Part shown: in pieces, positions 22,001 to 34,000 of the stretch
Layout of the letters: every line of letters begins with the position of its first letter
How positions within the stretch are numbered: the stretch's first letter is position 1
Assembly (NCBI GenBank): GCA_918807975.1
Contig: OU964931.1
Span: 15,634,251 to 15,698,250, forward strand
DNA: 64,000 bases
Reading direction: 5' to 3'
Source: Aplidium turbinatum
Lineage: Eukaryota > Chordata > Ascidiacea > Aplousobranchia > Polyclinidae
The notes under the pieces: model-generated
The model's database searches: none
Seen by the model: only the letters and a program-made list of their open reading frames with translations
What the model was told of the DNA's origin: nothing
Position numbers and translations under genes: made by a program

Positions 22001-25000
22001 AGAAACGTCGACCAAGTGATTTGCAACAATAGTGACAGAGACAATAGGCCAATACCATGGCTTACGTAATACAGGCCTTGCCATCGTGCAGGCTGGAGTC
22101 CAAGCTGGAGGCGAACAAAAACTCATGTCTATGATTTGCTAAACACACTTTTCAAGGCTTGTTTGCCTATGTTGTTAAATCCTGCTCGATTGATACCATA
22201 TCAGTAAATAATAATCTTTTTTTTTTAAATTTAATTGATAAGTTATATGCATTCTATGTTCGATTTACAATGAATAACACATTTAAATAAAGCACATAGT
22301 AGAATAAAAGGTGTTAAATGAAACGGTACAAATGCACACAAGAAAACAATATTTCTTGTCATGCATAATCTGCTATTATTAACGTTGATTTAACATCAGT
22401 AACGTAAATACAAGCACAACACAAAAGCACAATGAAAGACAATATGTATGAGTCATTCTATTATAATACAATCAAAATTTTGAAATTTTGTAACCCATCC
22501 TCTCAGAATTTCTTTATTTTTTAATATATTAGAGCTATTGGGAAAAGATGAAGATTGGCATTTGCACTGTCAAAATCCATCAAGCAGTTTTCAAGATATC
22601 AACGATTATATTTTTGCCACCAGAGGCGCTATTTTCATATCACAAAAACAAAAATAGCTTAGAATTCTTATTTTGTATGATGCAGAAATAATAAAAATAT
22701 GTATTCTTATAGTTTTTGGGGCAAGGAATTCAAATATGTTATTACATTTGTGAAAAAAGCAACGAAAAACACTTTATTTTATTGTGCAAAAGTTTTGGGG
22801 TACTCCATTTCAATGCCCCATATCTCAAATCTGCAAAGAGATTTTTTTCCCCCAACTAATGCATGTTAAACTGTCAAGAAAAGCTACCTGCTTCATGTAG
22901 AAAAGTATGATAAATACATTTTGTTGCAAGCTTCTGCAATTGACATGAATTTTTCATTGCTATATTTATAACGCTTTCAATCAATAGACTCGAAGTGTCA
23001 TACAATTAAGGCACTAATGATGCTATACAGTAGTAGAGCGAAATGCATATGCCATAAATAGGGCACTGCTGATTATTGATTTTTTAATAAAAAATACATG
23101 ATCACACAGCATATGCATCATGATGTCATAGTAAATGTTCAATTAGATTGGTGACAGATTTTGATTTAAAAGACTTTTATTAAGTGCATCAAGTGCACCT
23201 TCGTTATTTGTAATTGTAAATTCCGATCTGTCAGTTTCAGATGTACTTGATGATTAGCATGCATCATCACACTCATCCGTATCAGAAGGGTTGCCCTTGG
23301 CTAGAATGTCAAGCTCTGATTTGCTTGTCTTTGGCAAGTGATGCATAATTTCAATCTGGGTGTAATTACATTGTGGGTTTTTATCAAACTTCTTGCCATA
23401 GGTATTTAATGTAATTGATTGGCGTGCTTTGGAAAGCTTAACTCCATAATGGAGTTGTAAGAGATTGCAGCATCTCGTTTGTCTCTTTTCACATCGCGCA
23501 ATATGTATACTCAATAAGGATAAAGGCATATCTTTGCACTTAGTCGTAAATGCAATCTTCCACTCTGACTCCCGCTCTCCATTATGCAAGTTCTAGTTCA
23601 TTTCGTTTCAACTGTGCAATGGGTAACAATTCTTGTCGTTTGGTATACCACGTTTTATGACATTCATCAGACTCCGTTGATTTTCCAATAAAGCCCTTCT
23701 CCAGCTCAGTGGCGCCGCCAGACCTTCAACATTGGGGGGGCAAAATATTGACAGTGCAAGACAGTAGCATAGTGAAAAACTTTGAGACAGCCTGCGGGCG
23801 AAGCCCGATGGCGTGTTCGCCGAAGGCGACACTTAGCGGCGGGGGGTCTGGGGGGTCTCCCCCAGAAAATTTTGAAAAATTACTTTCAGTTTGGTGCATT
23901 CTGAGAGCATTTTCAACAAAATTGTGGGTATGAATATTTCTGTAAAATGGTGCTGTCCGGTGGCATAGCAAAAGGATAAGATCATGTTTTCTTCGGCATT
24001 TTTCGACAATAAATCTAAGTCTCTATGTTTTCTTGTTGCTAATTCCAGACAGAGATATTTGAATGTTTGGTACTGGCAAAACTCGCTCTTTTAATGCAGT
24101 TTCGTTTAAAATTAGTCAAACTTTGTTTTAGAGACATAGGTTGATTGCTTTTTTTTGCGAGATTGCTTTTTTTTGCGATTTTATTAGGTCAATTTTCTCC
24201 TTGGTTGATTCAAAAAACGATCTTATTCCGGTAAGTCACTAACTTTTATGCTCTGAAGTCAACCCAAAGTTTAGAAAATGTAACGTCACAGAGGTCATAC
24301 ATCTTGATGAGTGTCAAACAAAAAGCTTTGAGACAATGAAGTTACTTCAGGCTATTTCTGATATATTCAAGTTTTGTATAACGAATAGTTGCTTAGATGT
24401 TAATCTAGATCGAACAAGCGATTTCAGCAGTTGCAGATGGCTTGCATCCTTGCACAGTTTGACGAGAAACTACATCATAGACTTTTCTTGTATTAACATC
24501 CGTAAATTCAATTTGAAAGGTTGAAACCCCCGAACTCCCTTCCCTTGGCTACGCAACTTGTGCAAGACATCCAAGACAGTGGCATATTATTTAATTTCTC
24601 TTGTTTTCTACCAGGGCTGGAAAAAATGTTTAACTTCCCGGGAATCTGTTTTTTAGAGAAAAAATTTCCCGCGGCTTACAATCACGATAATGAGAACCTT
24701 ATATTTTACTGATCTCCGGAGCTGACGTAAACCTTAAAAGTCTTGTCGACATATTCTTGATGCCCCCCCTTATCGAAAATTGTTCTTTGTAATACCGCTT
24801 TGAAGGAGGATTACGACTATGAACAAAAGAATAAATTTTAAACTTCATTTTGAATTGAAAAGACATGACGTAATGTTTTCCAACGTTAGTTATATATTTT
24901 TTCATTACGTAACGTCTTGTAGGAATAAATTGAAAATCAGTATGATCACTCAAAATGAAAGCAATGGGACTACGAATCCTCACTAAACCAATCAATCAAT

Positions 25001-28000
25001 GGTCTTGTCGCACTGACGATGACAACCTTATATTTCACTAATCCCCGGAGCTGACGTAAACCAGGCATAGATCTGTTGACTCAATGCAAACCCTTTGAAG
25101 GTTGGGGGGGGGGGGGCTGTCAATACAACTTTTTTGTATCAACAGTTGTATCTCTAAAACCACTGAGGCTGTGACTACGAGATTTCTTGACTTTTCCTAA
25201 CTTTTATTCACCTCTATTGAACTGAAATTTTGAGCGAATAAAGGTTATAAATTGAAAGATATAAAGCATTTCTCAGCACATCCTCTGAAATATTTCATAT
25301 TCTATTGTGAAACATTTTCCCACCAGCTGGATGAAAGTAGCCTAATTAATTTGGCCCATATCTCGTTAATCCTAACTGTTTCACAGCGTGAAGGGCATTG
25401 GCTGTATGTAAAATAATGTAAAAAAAATTAATCACAACATTGCACGTTCTTCATTACTCTACCAAGAAATAATGTGTAAACCCACGCTACAAATTACACT
25501 CATAAGTGACCTCAACATTTCAACGTATATGAGCAGTTCAAAATTCACATAGTTTTAATTTTCGGATATGCTCAGCGTGAATAATTTTACAAAGTGAATC
25601 CCAAATTTTGAAACCGTGCCAAAATAACAGAGATATCACTCCTAAAGCATAAGAAGAATTGACAGCCCCCCCCCCAAACTGAGCAAGACTTCAGGAGCCC
25701 AACCTTCTAAGGGTTAAAAGTCATGTCGACTTATTCTTGATGCCCCCCTTATCGAAAATTGTTCTTTGTAGTACCGCTTCGAAGGTGGATTACGACTATG
25801 AACAAAAGAATAAATTTTAAACTTCATATTTGTATTAAAAATACATGACGTAATGTCTTCCAACCTTATCACATTTTTTTCATTACGTAATATTTACCAC
25901 CACCAAACCACTATTGACGATCGAATTTGTTAATTTATTATTCGGTAAAATGTTTAGATGATGTCACGTCATTACGCTGATTTGAGATATAATTTCATTC
26001 ATGACGTCGTATGGATGAAAAACTTTTACAAGTTTTATACTCTGCTGAGATTAAAGAAGAAACATAAATGATAAATATTGGAGAAATTGAGTCTCCTTTA
26101 CAACTTAAGAATCGAACAACGCAAAACTGCTGAAACGAAACGTTTTGTTTAAGTGAAAGAATCACTGCAAGCAACCAATGCCAAAATGCGCGCGGAAGAA
26201 GTCATGGGAGTGTGAGGGATCAAAATTTTAACAGGTTGTTATTTTTCTACATCAATGTGAAGTTAGTTAAAACTTTAAAAAGTCTATATCTTTGCTTCTG
26301 TAGAAAATCTTTTAATCTACTGTACAATTTAGTCATCAAGGTTTTGCATACTTTTTTTAAAGAGAGAGCTTTACCCCCCCCCCCCCCCCCCCTTGCAACT
26401 TGAGTTGACTTACTTGAGGTTGGGATCCAAATATTAAAAAAAATATTAATATGTATTAATAAAAAAAAAAATTAAAAAGATGATGCCCAAAACATTGGGG
26501 GGGCAGCTGCCCCGCCTGCCCCCCCCCCCTGCCGGCGCCACTGCTCCAGCTCCATAACTTTGACACATAAATTGTAGCAATAATGTTGTGTATTGTACAG
26601 TATGTTCTACAGTAAGTTATTTGCCTATTAAATTCCTAAATGTCATGATGGTAACACATAATACATTGAGCACTCTGAAAGCATTGATCACTATCATATA
26701 TATACAGCAGTAGTCACAGTCTCATAACGACCAAAATTAAGGCAAATAGCCTTGCCATTTTGTTGTTGATGATTTAGCTAGCTTTTGTGTATTTCTTAAT
26801 AAGAAGTGGCTATTTTTCCACACTTAATGCCATTGTTACAATCAGGTGTTGCCAGAGTTAGGATTAAAGTTAGGAAGGTTTAAGGTAGGGTTTAAAGTTA
26901 GGAATAAGAATAGGGTTTTAATCTTTGCCCAGGACTAAAAAAAATTTCCAAACTACAAGTTTTTGTTTTCAACAGCTTTAATCTTTTCTCAAATTTGGGC
27001 AGAATTCCTTGTCTGGCAACACTATTGAGGCTATTATTATACTATTGTGTAAATATAACCACAGCCTTCTTAATAACTGAATAACTATTACTAAATTGAT
27101 TTAACAAATTTAGTCAGGTTTCACAAGTCATTCCGTTCATTGTATGAAAAAACTGATACATTCTTGCAATGAACAATAGACATTCATATCAAGTAACCAA
27201 CTGCAAAAGTTTACAAGACTACACATTTATCATATCTTTGGCAAGAAGCAAGTAATAATTGCAATTCATCACACATTTACGCCCCATTATGAATTAATTG
27301 TTATTAAGTTACCTAAATACAGAGGTGGGCAGTAACTAGTTACAAAAGTAACTAGTTCCTGTAACTAGTTACTTTTTGAGTAACTGTAACTGTAACTTCG
27401 TTACTATTTCCCAAAAGTAACGAAACGCGGTAACTAGTTCCTATTTTAGCACTTTTTCAACAGTTACAGTTACAAGTTACTTTTGTATTGAAATTTTTGT
27501 TTCTAATTGCCGTCCATTTCTCTGCACATGTTTGTGCACGCTTTATGCGTGTTTGCTGCGCGTTGCGTAATAATGCATTCTTCTCGCAGCTGTATCGGAG
27601 CAGCACTGCCCATGCGCGGCGCTCTTGTTTTGTGATCTTATGGAGCAGGATTGCCATATTGGCGAATTCATCGCCAAAATCCAGAAATCTGGCGATTTTT
27701 TAAGACGTTTGGCTTCATATTTATGGTCTGGCGATTTGGCTCTTTTTTAGCGCTTTTTGAGAACTGATTTGGCTAAATTAATTGCTTTTGGTGATTGATC
27801 AATGTGTGACTGTCTATGCAATGTTTAGCAAAAGTGTTTGGCAACACTAGATAGGTCAGTTCATGCTTGTCGTATAGTTGCCAGAGGTGTACAGGAGCCG
27901 TAGTTTTGGAGTATTTAGGACCCGGAGTCTCGGTGTTACGTTCACTGTTCGCAACCTTATTACATCATTGTTTTCTTGATTCAAAATCGGAAGTCGATGT

Positions 28001-31000
28001 CTAAGTAACTTCGAGTCATAGCAGGGAAAACAAATTATTTCCTTTGTTTCGAGCATTTAAAGAGAACATAGTTTCGGAGAGAGTTTGCTTTTTTGTACCA
28101 AAGACAGGCAAAACACAACAATACCACAAGGTTGAGCATTACAATAATATATTTTACATATTTACAAGTAGTTTAACAGTCAAACGTTTACGGCTTAACT
28201 TAATAGTTCAGGCCCTTAGGGGCAAAAATGAGCATCTTTAGGCTAAACGTGTTACACGTTGTTTTTTTGCATTTTTTTGTAGCTGATGAATCTAACTTCA
28301 ATTTTAGTGGGTGCCGCAACTTTTTGGGTCACGTGATCACCCCCAAATCGGGGATTCCCTCCAAGTCAATTTTGAGCTCTTTTCACGGCATTTTAATGCA
28401 ATTAGATACGTTATTTTTTTACATTTGGACTGACTGCCACTACAAAATACACGAGATAAAAATCGCACAAAATTGTGTTATTAATGACGTCATTGTGACG
28501 TCATGTATTAATTTTTTGCTTGTTTTTTTCTTATTGTAGTCGCTTGTTTGTTGTTGGTGTTACTTTTTTGGTTACAATAAGTTACCAATGGTTTTTCAAC
28601 TGATTTGATTAGTATTGAGTGTCAGTACTAACATATTCAAAATCTTAAGGAATCCAACTTCCGGAAAGTGGTTATTTTCAAGATGGCCGCTAAACCATTG
28701 AACAAAACAGTAAATTGACCATAACTCGGCCATCATATGACCAAAACATGTAGTTTTGGTGTCTGTATCTAGGTTTTTATACCCTGTGAAGTCAATGAGA
28801 CTATTCTCAGAATTGTTGAGTTATCTGATAGCCTATAAATTCAATATGGCCATCCAAGATGGCCGCCAAACCATTAAAATAACATAGTAAATTGACCATA
28901 ACTAGGTCATCATATGACCAAAACATGTAGTTTTGGTGTCTATATCTAGGTTTTTATACCCTGTGAAGTCAATCAGACTATTCTCAGAATTGTTGAATTA
29001 TCTGATAGCCTATAAATTCAATATGGCCATCCAAGATGGCCGCCAAACCATTAAAATAACAGTAAATTGACCATAACTAGGTCATCCTATGACCAAAACA
29101 TGTAGTTTTGGTGTCTATATCTAGGTTTTTATACCCTGTAAAGTCAATGAAACCATTCTCAGAATTGTTAATTCATCTGATAGCCTATAAATTCAATATG
29201 GCAATCCAAGATGGCCGCTAAACCATTAAAATAACATAGTAAATTGAACATAACTAGGTCATCATATGACCAAAACGTGTAGTTTTGATGTCTATATCTA
29301 GGTTTGTATACCCTGTGAAGTCAATGAGACTATTGTCAGAATTGTTGAATTATCTGATAGCCTATAAATTTAATATGGCAAACCAAGATGGCTGCCAAAA
29401 CAATTAAAAATGTACAATAACAATGTATTGTTTATTAATAAACCCGGTAAATTTCTATATGTATTTGGGTTAACTGAGCAGGCATAAAGAGCTCATACGA
29501 TGTGGTCATGTAGACTCTTGACATAATCAGCGTAAAGAAAGCAAATGGATCAAGTATTACTAATGCTCATCGCTGTGACTCTCGATGTCATCGTCTGTAA
29601 TTATGTGATTGCTGTATGGACACATGAACCAGTTTGGCATGGTCCACATCCAGCATGGTATGGTAGCACATATCTCCGGCAACTACAGTGAGGTGAACAC
29701 GATTCGCAATTGCAGTGATCACTTTCAGTAGGTTGTCCGGGGCAGCTTTCATGTTCGTCATGATTGGAACCATCTGATTATTGTCTACTTTCCATCCCCA
29801 GTCTAGAGCATCCATACCATCGTCAGTAGCCTACCCATCCTGACCATAATCTGGTAGTAAACTCTGAGGCAGTGGAATTTGGTAAAGGATGATGTAGGTG
29901 GCAAGCGTTCAGGGTGAACAAAGGATTTGGCTGTTTTAATTTTCTTGACCAATGTATTGTATCGCTGTGTTTCTAGGTTACTACTGCCATCGTTGCCAAA
30001 CATAACGGTCATAGCTTTGTTTCCAAGATCCTTAATGATGTGGTCTGTCTGATTTGGGAGAATAAAGCAATTTGCACATTCTTTGATTATTGGTTGACTT
30101 TTCACTAGTTTCTTGAAAGCGTCTTCTTCCCGATACCAAATATCCTTGACGTTGAATCACAACCGGTGAATGAATGAATGAAGAGGAGCTGTAAGCATAA
30201 TTATGTCTGGTCCGATGATTGCTTTAAGTTTGTTGATGTCGTGTATTTTGGTTGCGTAAGCCTTTTCGGAGCGGAAGTAGAGGTCTTTAATGTCTGGGTC
30301 AGTGTCAGCATAGCGTAGTATCAATATTAAAAGGTCCGTGTCTTCACCAATTAAAGCCGTACTATGTCGATGAGGGCTGTCCATCTGCCGTCTTGACGAT
30401 GTCAACATCTGCATCACCTGGAGCGTTCATCACATTGCAGCTTCTATTCCTCAGTTGAGCAGAAATTAATCCTTCCTTGTTGGAAGCTCGAGGCAAGAAC
30501 TGCTCCTTCTTTCCAATGAACTGGGTGTCTACAGTAAAGTGAACAACCGGGTGGACGTTCATGCCGCGTCTTTGATGGGTATTGTCTTTGAAAGACGGAC
30601 CACCATATCCATCAAAGACCACCGTTGCTAAGCGATAATGACGAATGGTAAAATCTGCATACGACTGTGCAATAGACCCATAACTGTCTCCAGTTTCCAT
30701 GGCACTCGATGCAACAAGAACCCTTCATCAAGGAATGTAGTGATCGGTTTTCGAGGCAGATTCTTTCACTACTTCATAATCGGCTGACATCACACTGCTG
30801 GCATGTTCTGTGATGGCAGTAGCTATCTGAGGCTTATCTTCTGCAAGAAACAGGGTCTGGATGTTACGTGGCTGTCACAAGTAATACTCGTCTTCCTCTC
30901 AACTGGTCTGAGTTTTTGGGAAATGACAGCAACAAAACTGTGTTATATCAACTGGTTCAACAAGCTGTGATAACTTCAGTCGATCCAAACTTGTTTACGA

Positions 31001-34000
31001 TTGTTGTAACATCATTAGATACAGCTCTTAACAATCAAACATTGGACATGTCTGATGTTTCCCCATGTGATCACGAAGAGGCAGACACCCGTATGTTTCT
31101 CCATGTGAAACATGGAAAATCCGATGCCATAGTCAAAACAGTAGATACTGATGTGGTAATTATTGCAATTTCGTGTTTTGACAAGTTAGAAATCTGTAAA
31201 CTATGGGTTGAATTTGGAGTTGGAGAAAAAACTCGCTTCATTCCAATCCATGATATTGTTTCATCTTCACCTCAATCTCAGATGATTTGCGCTTCTTTAC
31301 CTTTGTTTTATGCTATCACAATCTGTGATACTGTTTCGTCTTCGGAAAAAAAGGCTTGGGATTGTTGGATGCTTAATCTTACCGCAATGTGTGGCTTATT
31401 TAACTCTCTGAATTTCTCAAGCTCACCTAGTTCTATAAATGACATACAAAAGTATGTCATAGCTCTTTATGGCAATGGTCCTACTATCACGGATGTAGAC
31501 GAATGCCGTTATATGATGTTTACCAATGGTTGCACTATTGAAAAGCTGCCACCAACGTCAGCTGCTTTGATGCAACATACACGCAGAGCGATACATCAAG
31601 CTGAAATACGGACATCAAGCTGAAATACGGAAATCAAGCCTCGTAAATGTTCAGCAACTACCTTCTCCTTTAGCTTGGGGTTGGAAACATAATGATGCAA
31701 ATCAGCTTGTTCCGTTTTGTCAGTCTACTTGTGGCTCTCGATGTCCCTGTAAGAAAAAATCCATAAAATGCACAAGTCTTTGTTCATGCGAGTACGAAAC
31801 ATGCAATTCGACCACAAAATATCCAATCCTCTCTGATGTTTCATCTTCAATCCACATTGACGTTTCATCTCCAATCCACAATCATCATTCAAGAAATGCT
31901 TTTGACTTTCTAAACTCTATCTTGTAACTTGAAAAAACTTGTCGTACACGATTTTTTTTAATATCAAATTACGTATGGTAGGAATTTAACATCGAAAACC
32001 GCTAGTTTTTTCATCTTGAATTAACAGTGTTAAGACTCTGACATTGCATCATCTGGGGTCGTGTATTAATTGGATTTGTAGATCATAATTAGGGCTACAT
32101 AATTATTTTAAATTTTAAAGTGGCATGACCAAAAAGGAAATTCACCCCTGGTAGCTGCTCTTCTGGTTATTCCCTTGATGACGTCGTTATTGCGTCATAC
32201 TGTACTGGAATTATTGTTATTGCTTGCGATTGTAAAATTTTAAGCATTTGCAAAACTAATAATGAGAGTATTTGATCGCTTTTTTCGGAATAAACTTACC
32301 TTTGGTTCCTGAATTTGAAGTTGTCTAGTTTTAATAATGTAATGATGACGTCATAAAAGACGCAATCATGACGAAACTACTTTTAGGAATTGTGAAATGG
32401 TTTTAGTAACCGGTACTCCAACTAAAACCAACAGCAAACGACCAAAATAGGTTAAAAAAGCAAAAAAAAGTATTTGATGACGTCACAATGACGTCATCAA
32501 TTAAATTATTTTGTGTTTATTTTGTCTCACTTATTAGTATGTGCTTTTTAAGTTAAAATATACAAAAATCGAATATGTAATTGCACAAAAATGACATAAA
32601 AAGAGCTGAAACGTGATTTCTGGGGAAATCCCCGATTTGGGGGTGATCACGTGACCCAAAAAGTTGCGGCACCCACTAAAATCAAAGTTGGGTTGATCAA
32701 CTGCAAAAATATGCAAAAAAACAACGTGTAACACGTTTAGCCTAAAGATTCCCCTAAGGACCTGAACTATAAGCCTTCATCAGGAATCTGAAAATATGTT
32801 GCAATAAATTTAAACTTTTTGAAAGTAACTATAACTAACTGACTATTAGCATCAAGAAACACGCAACGATTATAAGCAATAGTGTGGAAAACAGACAGAC
32901 GGAAAACAAATTACATTAGGAAAAGGCAACTGCGTAACTAGAAAAGAATTTGCACCACAGGGTGCGTGATACGTCTAATAAATGTTGAGAAGAATGGATG
33001 CGCCTCCGGCAAATAATTGTTTGTTTAAATTTGGATTACAGTGTTTATGTTGAGATTTATCATTTATGAGTAACTGAAAGTAACTAGTAACGGTAACTAG
33101 TAACTGTAACTAGTTACATTTTTGAAATCGGTAACTGTAACGGTAACTCAGTTACTATTTTGGCCAAGTAACTGTAACTGTAACTCAGTTACTTTTGAAA
33201 GTAACTTTGCCCACCTCTGCCTAAATATAACATGCGAGTAGTTAATTACAGTATATGACTTTATTCAACCATAGGCTTGTCTTTTAGGTTCCTTATAGCC
33301 TATTAACCTATGCCTGATCAGTAACAGATAAAAAAACTAAAGTTTTAATCTCTTGCTTTGACCTAGCCCTGCGCAAAGATACTTTTAGGCTCTTGGTAAA
33401 ATTCTCTGTCAAAAACAAACATGCAGAGTAACTTCTACTCTGTAATTTGTTTATTAAAATTTTCATCAAATCTTGATTGCTGAGAACCTGGCTGTATCTA
33501 TAGTAGAGAAGTCCTCTTTGATATTTTGACTGTTTAAGGTACAGCTATAATGAAAAAACTACACCTATCTAGCAACTTAATGATTGTGAGAAATCTAATG
33601 TACAACAGTTAGTGACTATTCACCAGCTACAACATTAGCTTATAACATTACCAACATTAAGAACTTGTATTAGTAGACTATACTTTGCTGCTGTCAAAAA
33701 TTCACATCTTCTAGCTTGCAGCATCGATTCCTGTTTTCCCAATCATTATCTTCACAAAGACCGATTCAACATGTGGCATGGTTGTTAAGAACTCGAACAA
33801 ATGGCTACTTTAATACACGTTTGTACAAATTATGCTTCTAAAAGTTACACATATACAGTAATAAATAAAACAAATTGTTCAAAATAAAATAAAATCAACA
33901 CTACATTGCTATTTCATAACCAAAATAAGAAAAAAGCCCCCTTCTAGTTAGTTGGCTACTTTCGTAAAATATTTTCTGAATCAATCATTGTGACGATACA

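Larger units (their letters stand above)
28204..32769. mobile_element. Element F: DNA transposon with two divergent nuclease-like genes (Academ-like?)
   Basis: Ends TAGTTCAGGCCCTTAGGGGC and, inverted, TAGTTCAGGTCCTTAGGGGA, with inverted similarity continuing for about 150 bp (GGCTAAACGTGTTACACGTT, GGTCACGTGATCACCCCCAA). The flanks suggest a 3-bp duplication TAA when compared with the intact Penelope copy near 35.5 kb. Two head-to-head genes lie inside (29588-30730 minus, 30868-31927 plus), both with D-T-D nuclease-type motifs and a Cys-rich C-terminus. A short duplication plus an XPG/PIN-like nuclease would fit the Academ superfamily; this is inference. Confidence 0.7.
27320..33219. mobile_element. 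Element E: CAGAGGTGGG-type element in C
   Basis: CAGAGGTGGGCAGTAACTAG on the left and CAGAGGTGGGCAAAGTTACT read from the right are inverted ends, flanked by the perfect 8-bp duplication CCTAAATA (27312-27319, 33220-33227). The terminal 160 bp on each side consist of GTAACTAGTTAC-type palindromic repeats. The 8-bp duplication suggests hAT. Its interior holds a Penelope 3' end split by element F. Confidence 0.9.

Noticed and set aside
27320-33219. Polinton suggested by AGTAAC-rich ends
   Set aside because: The duplication is 8 bp, not 6, and no capsid, polymerase or integrase frame is present.
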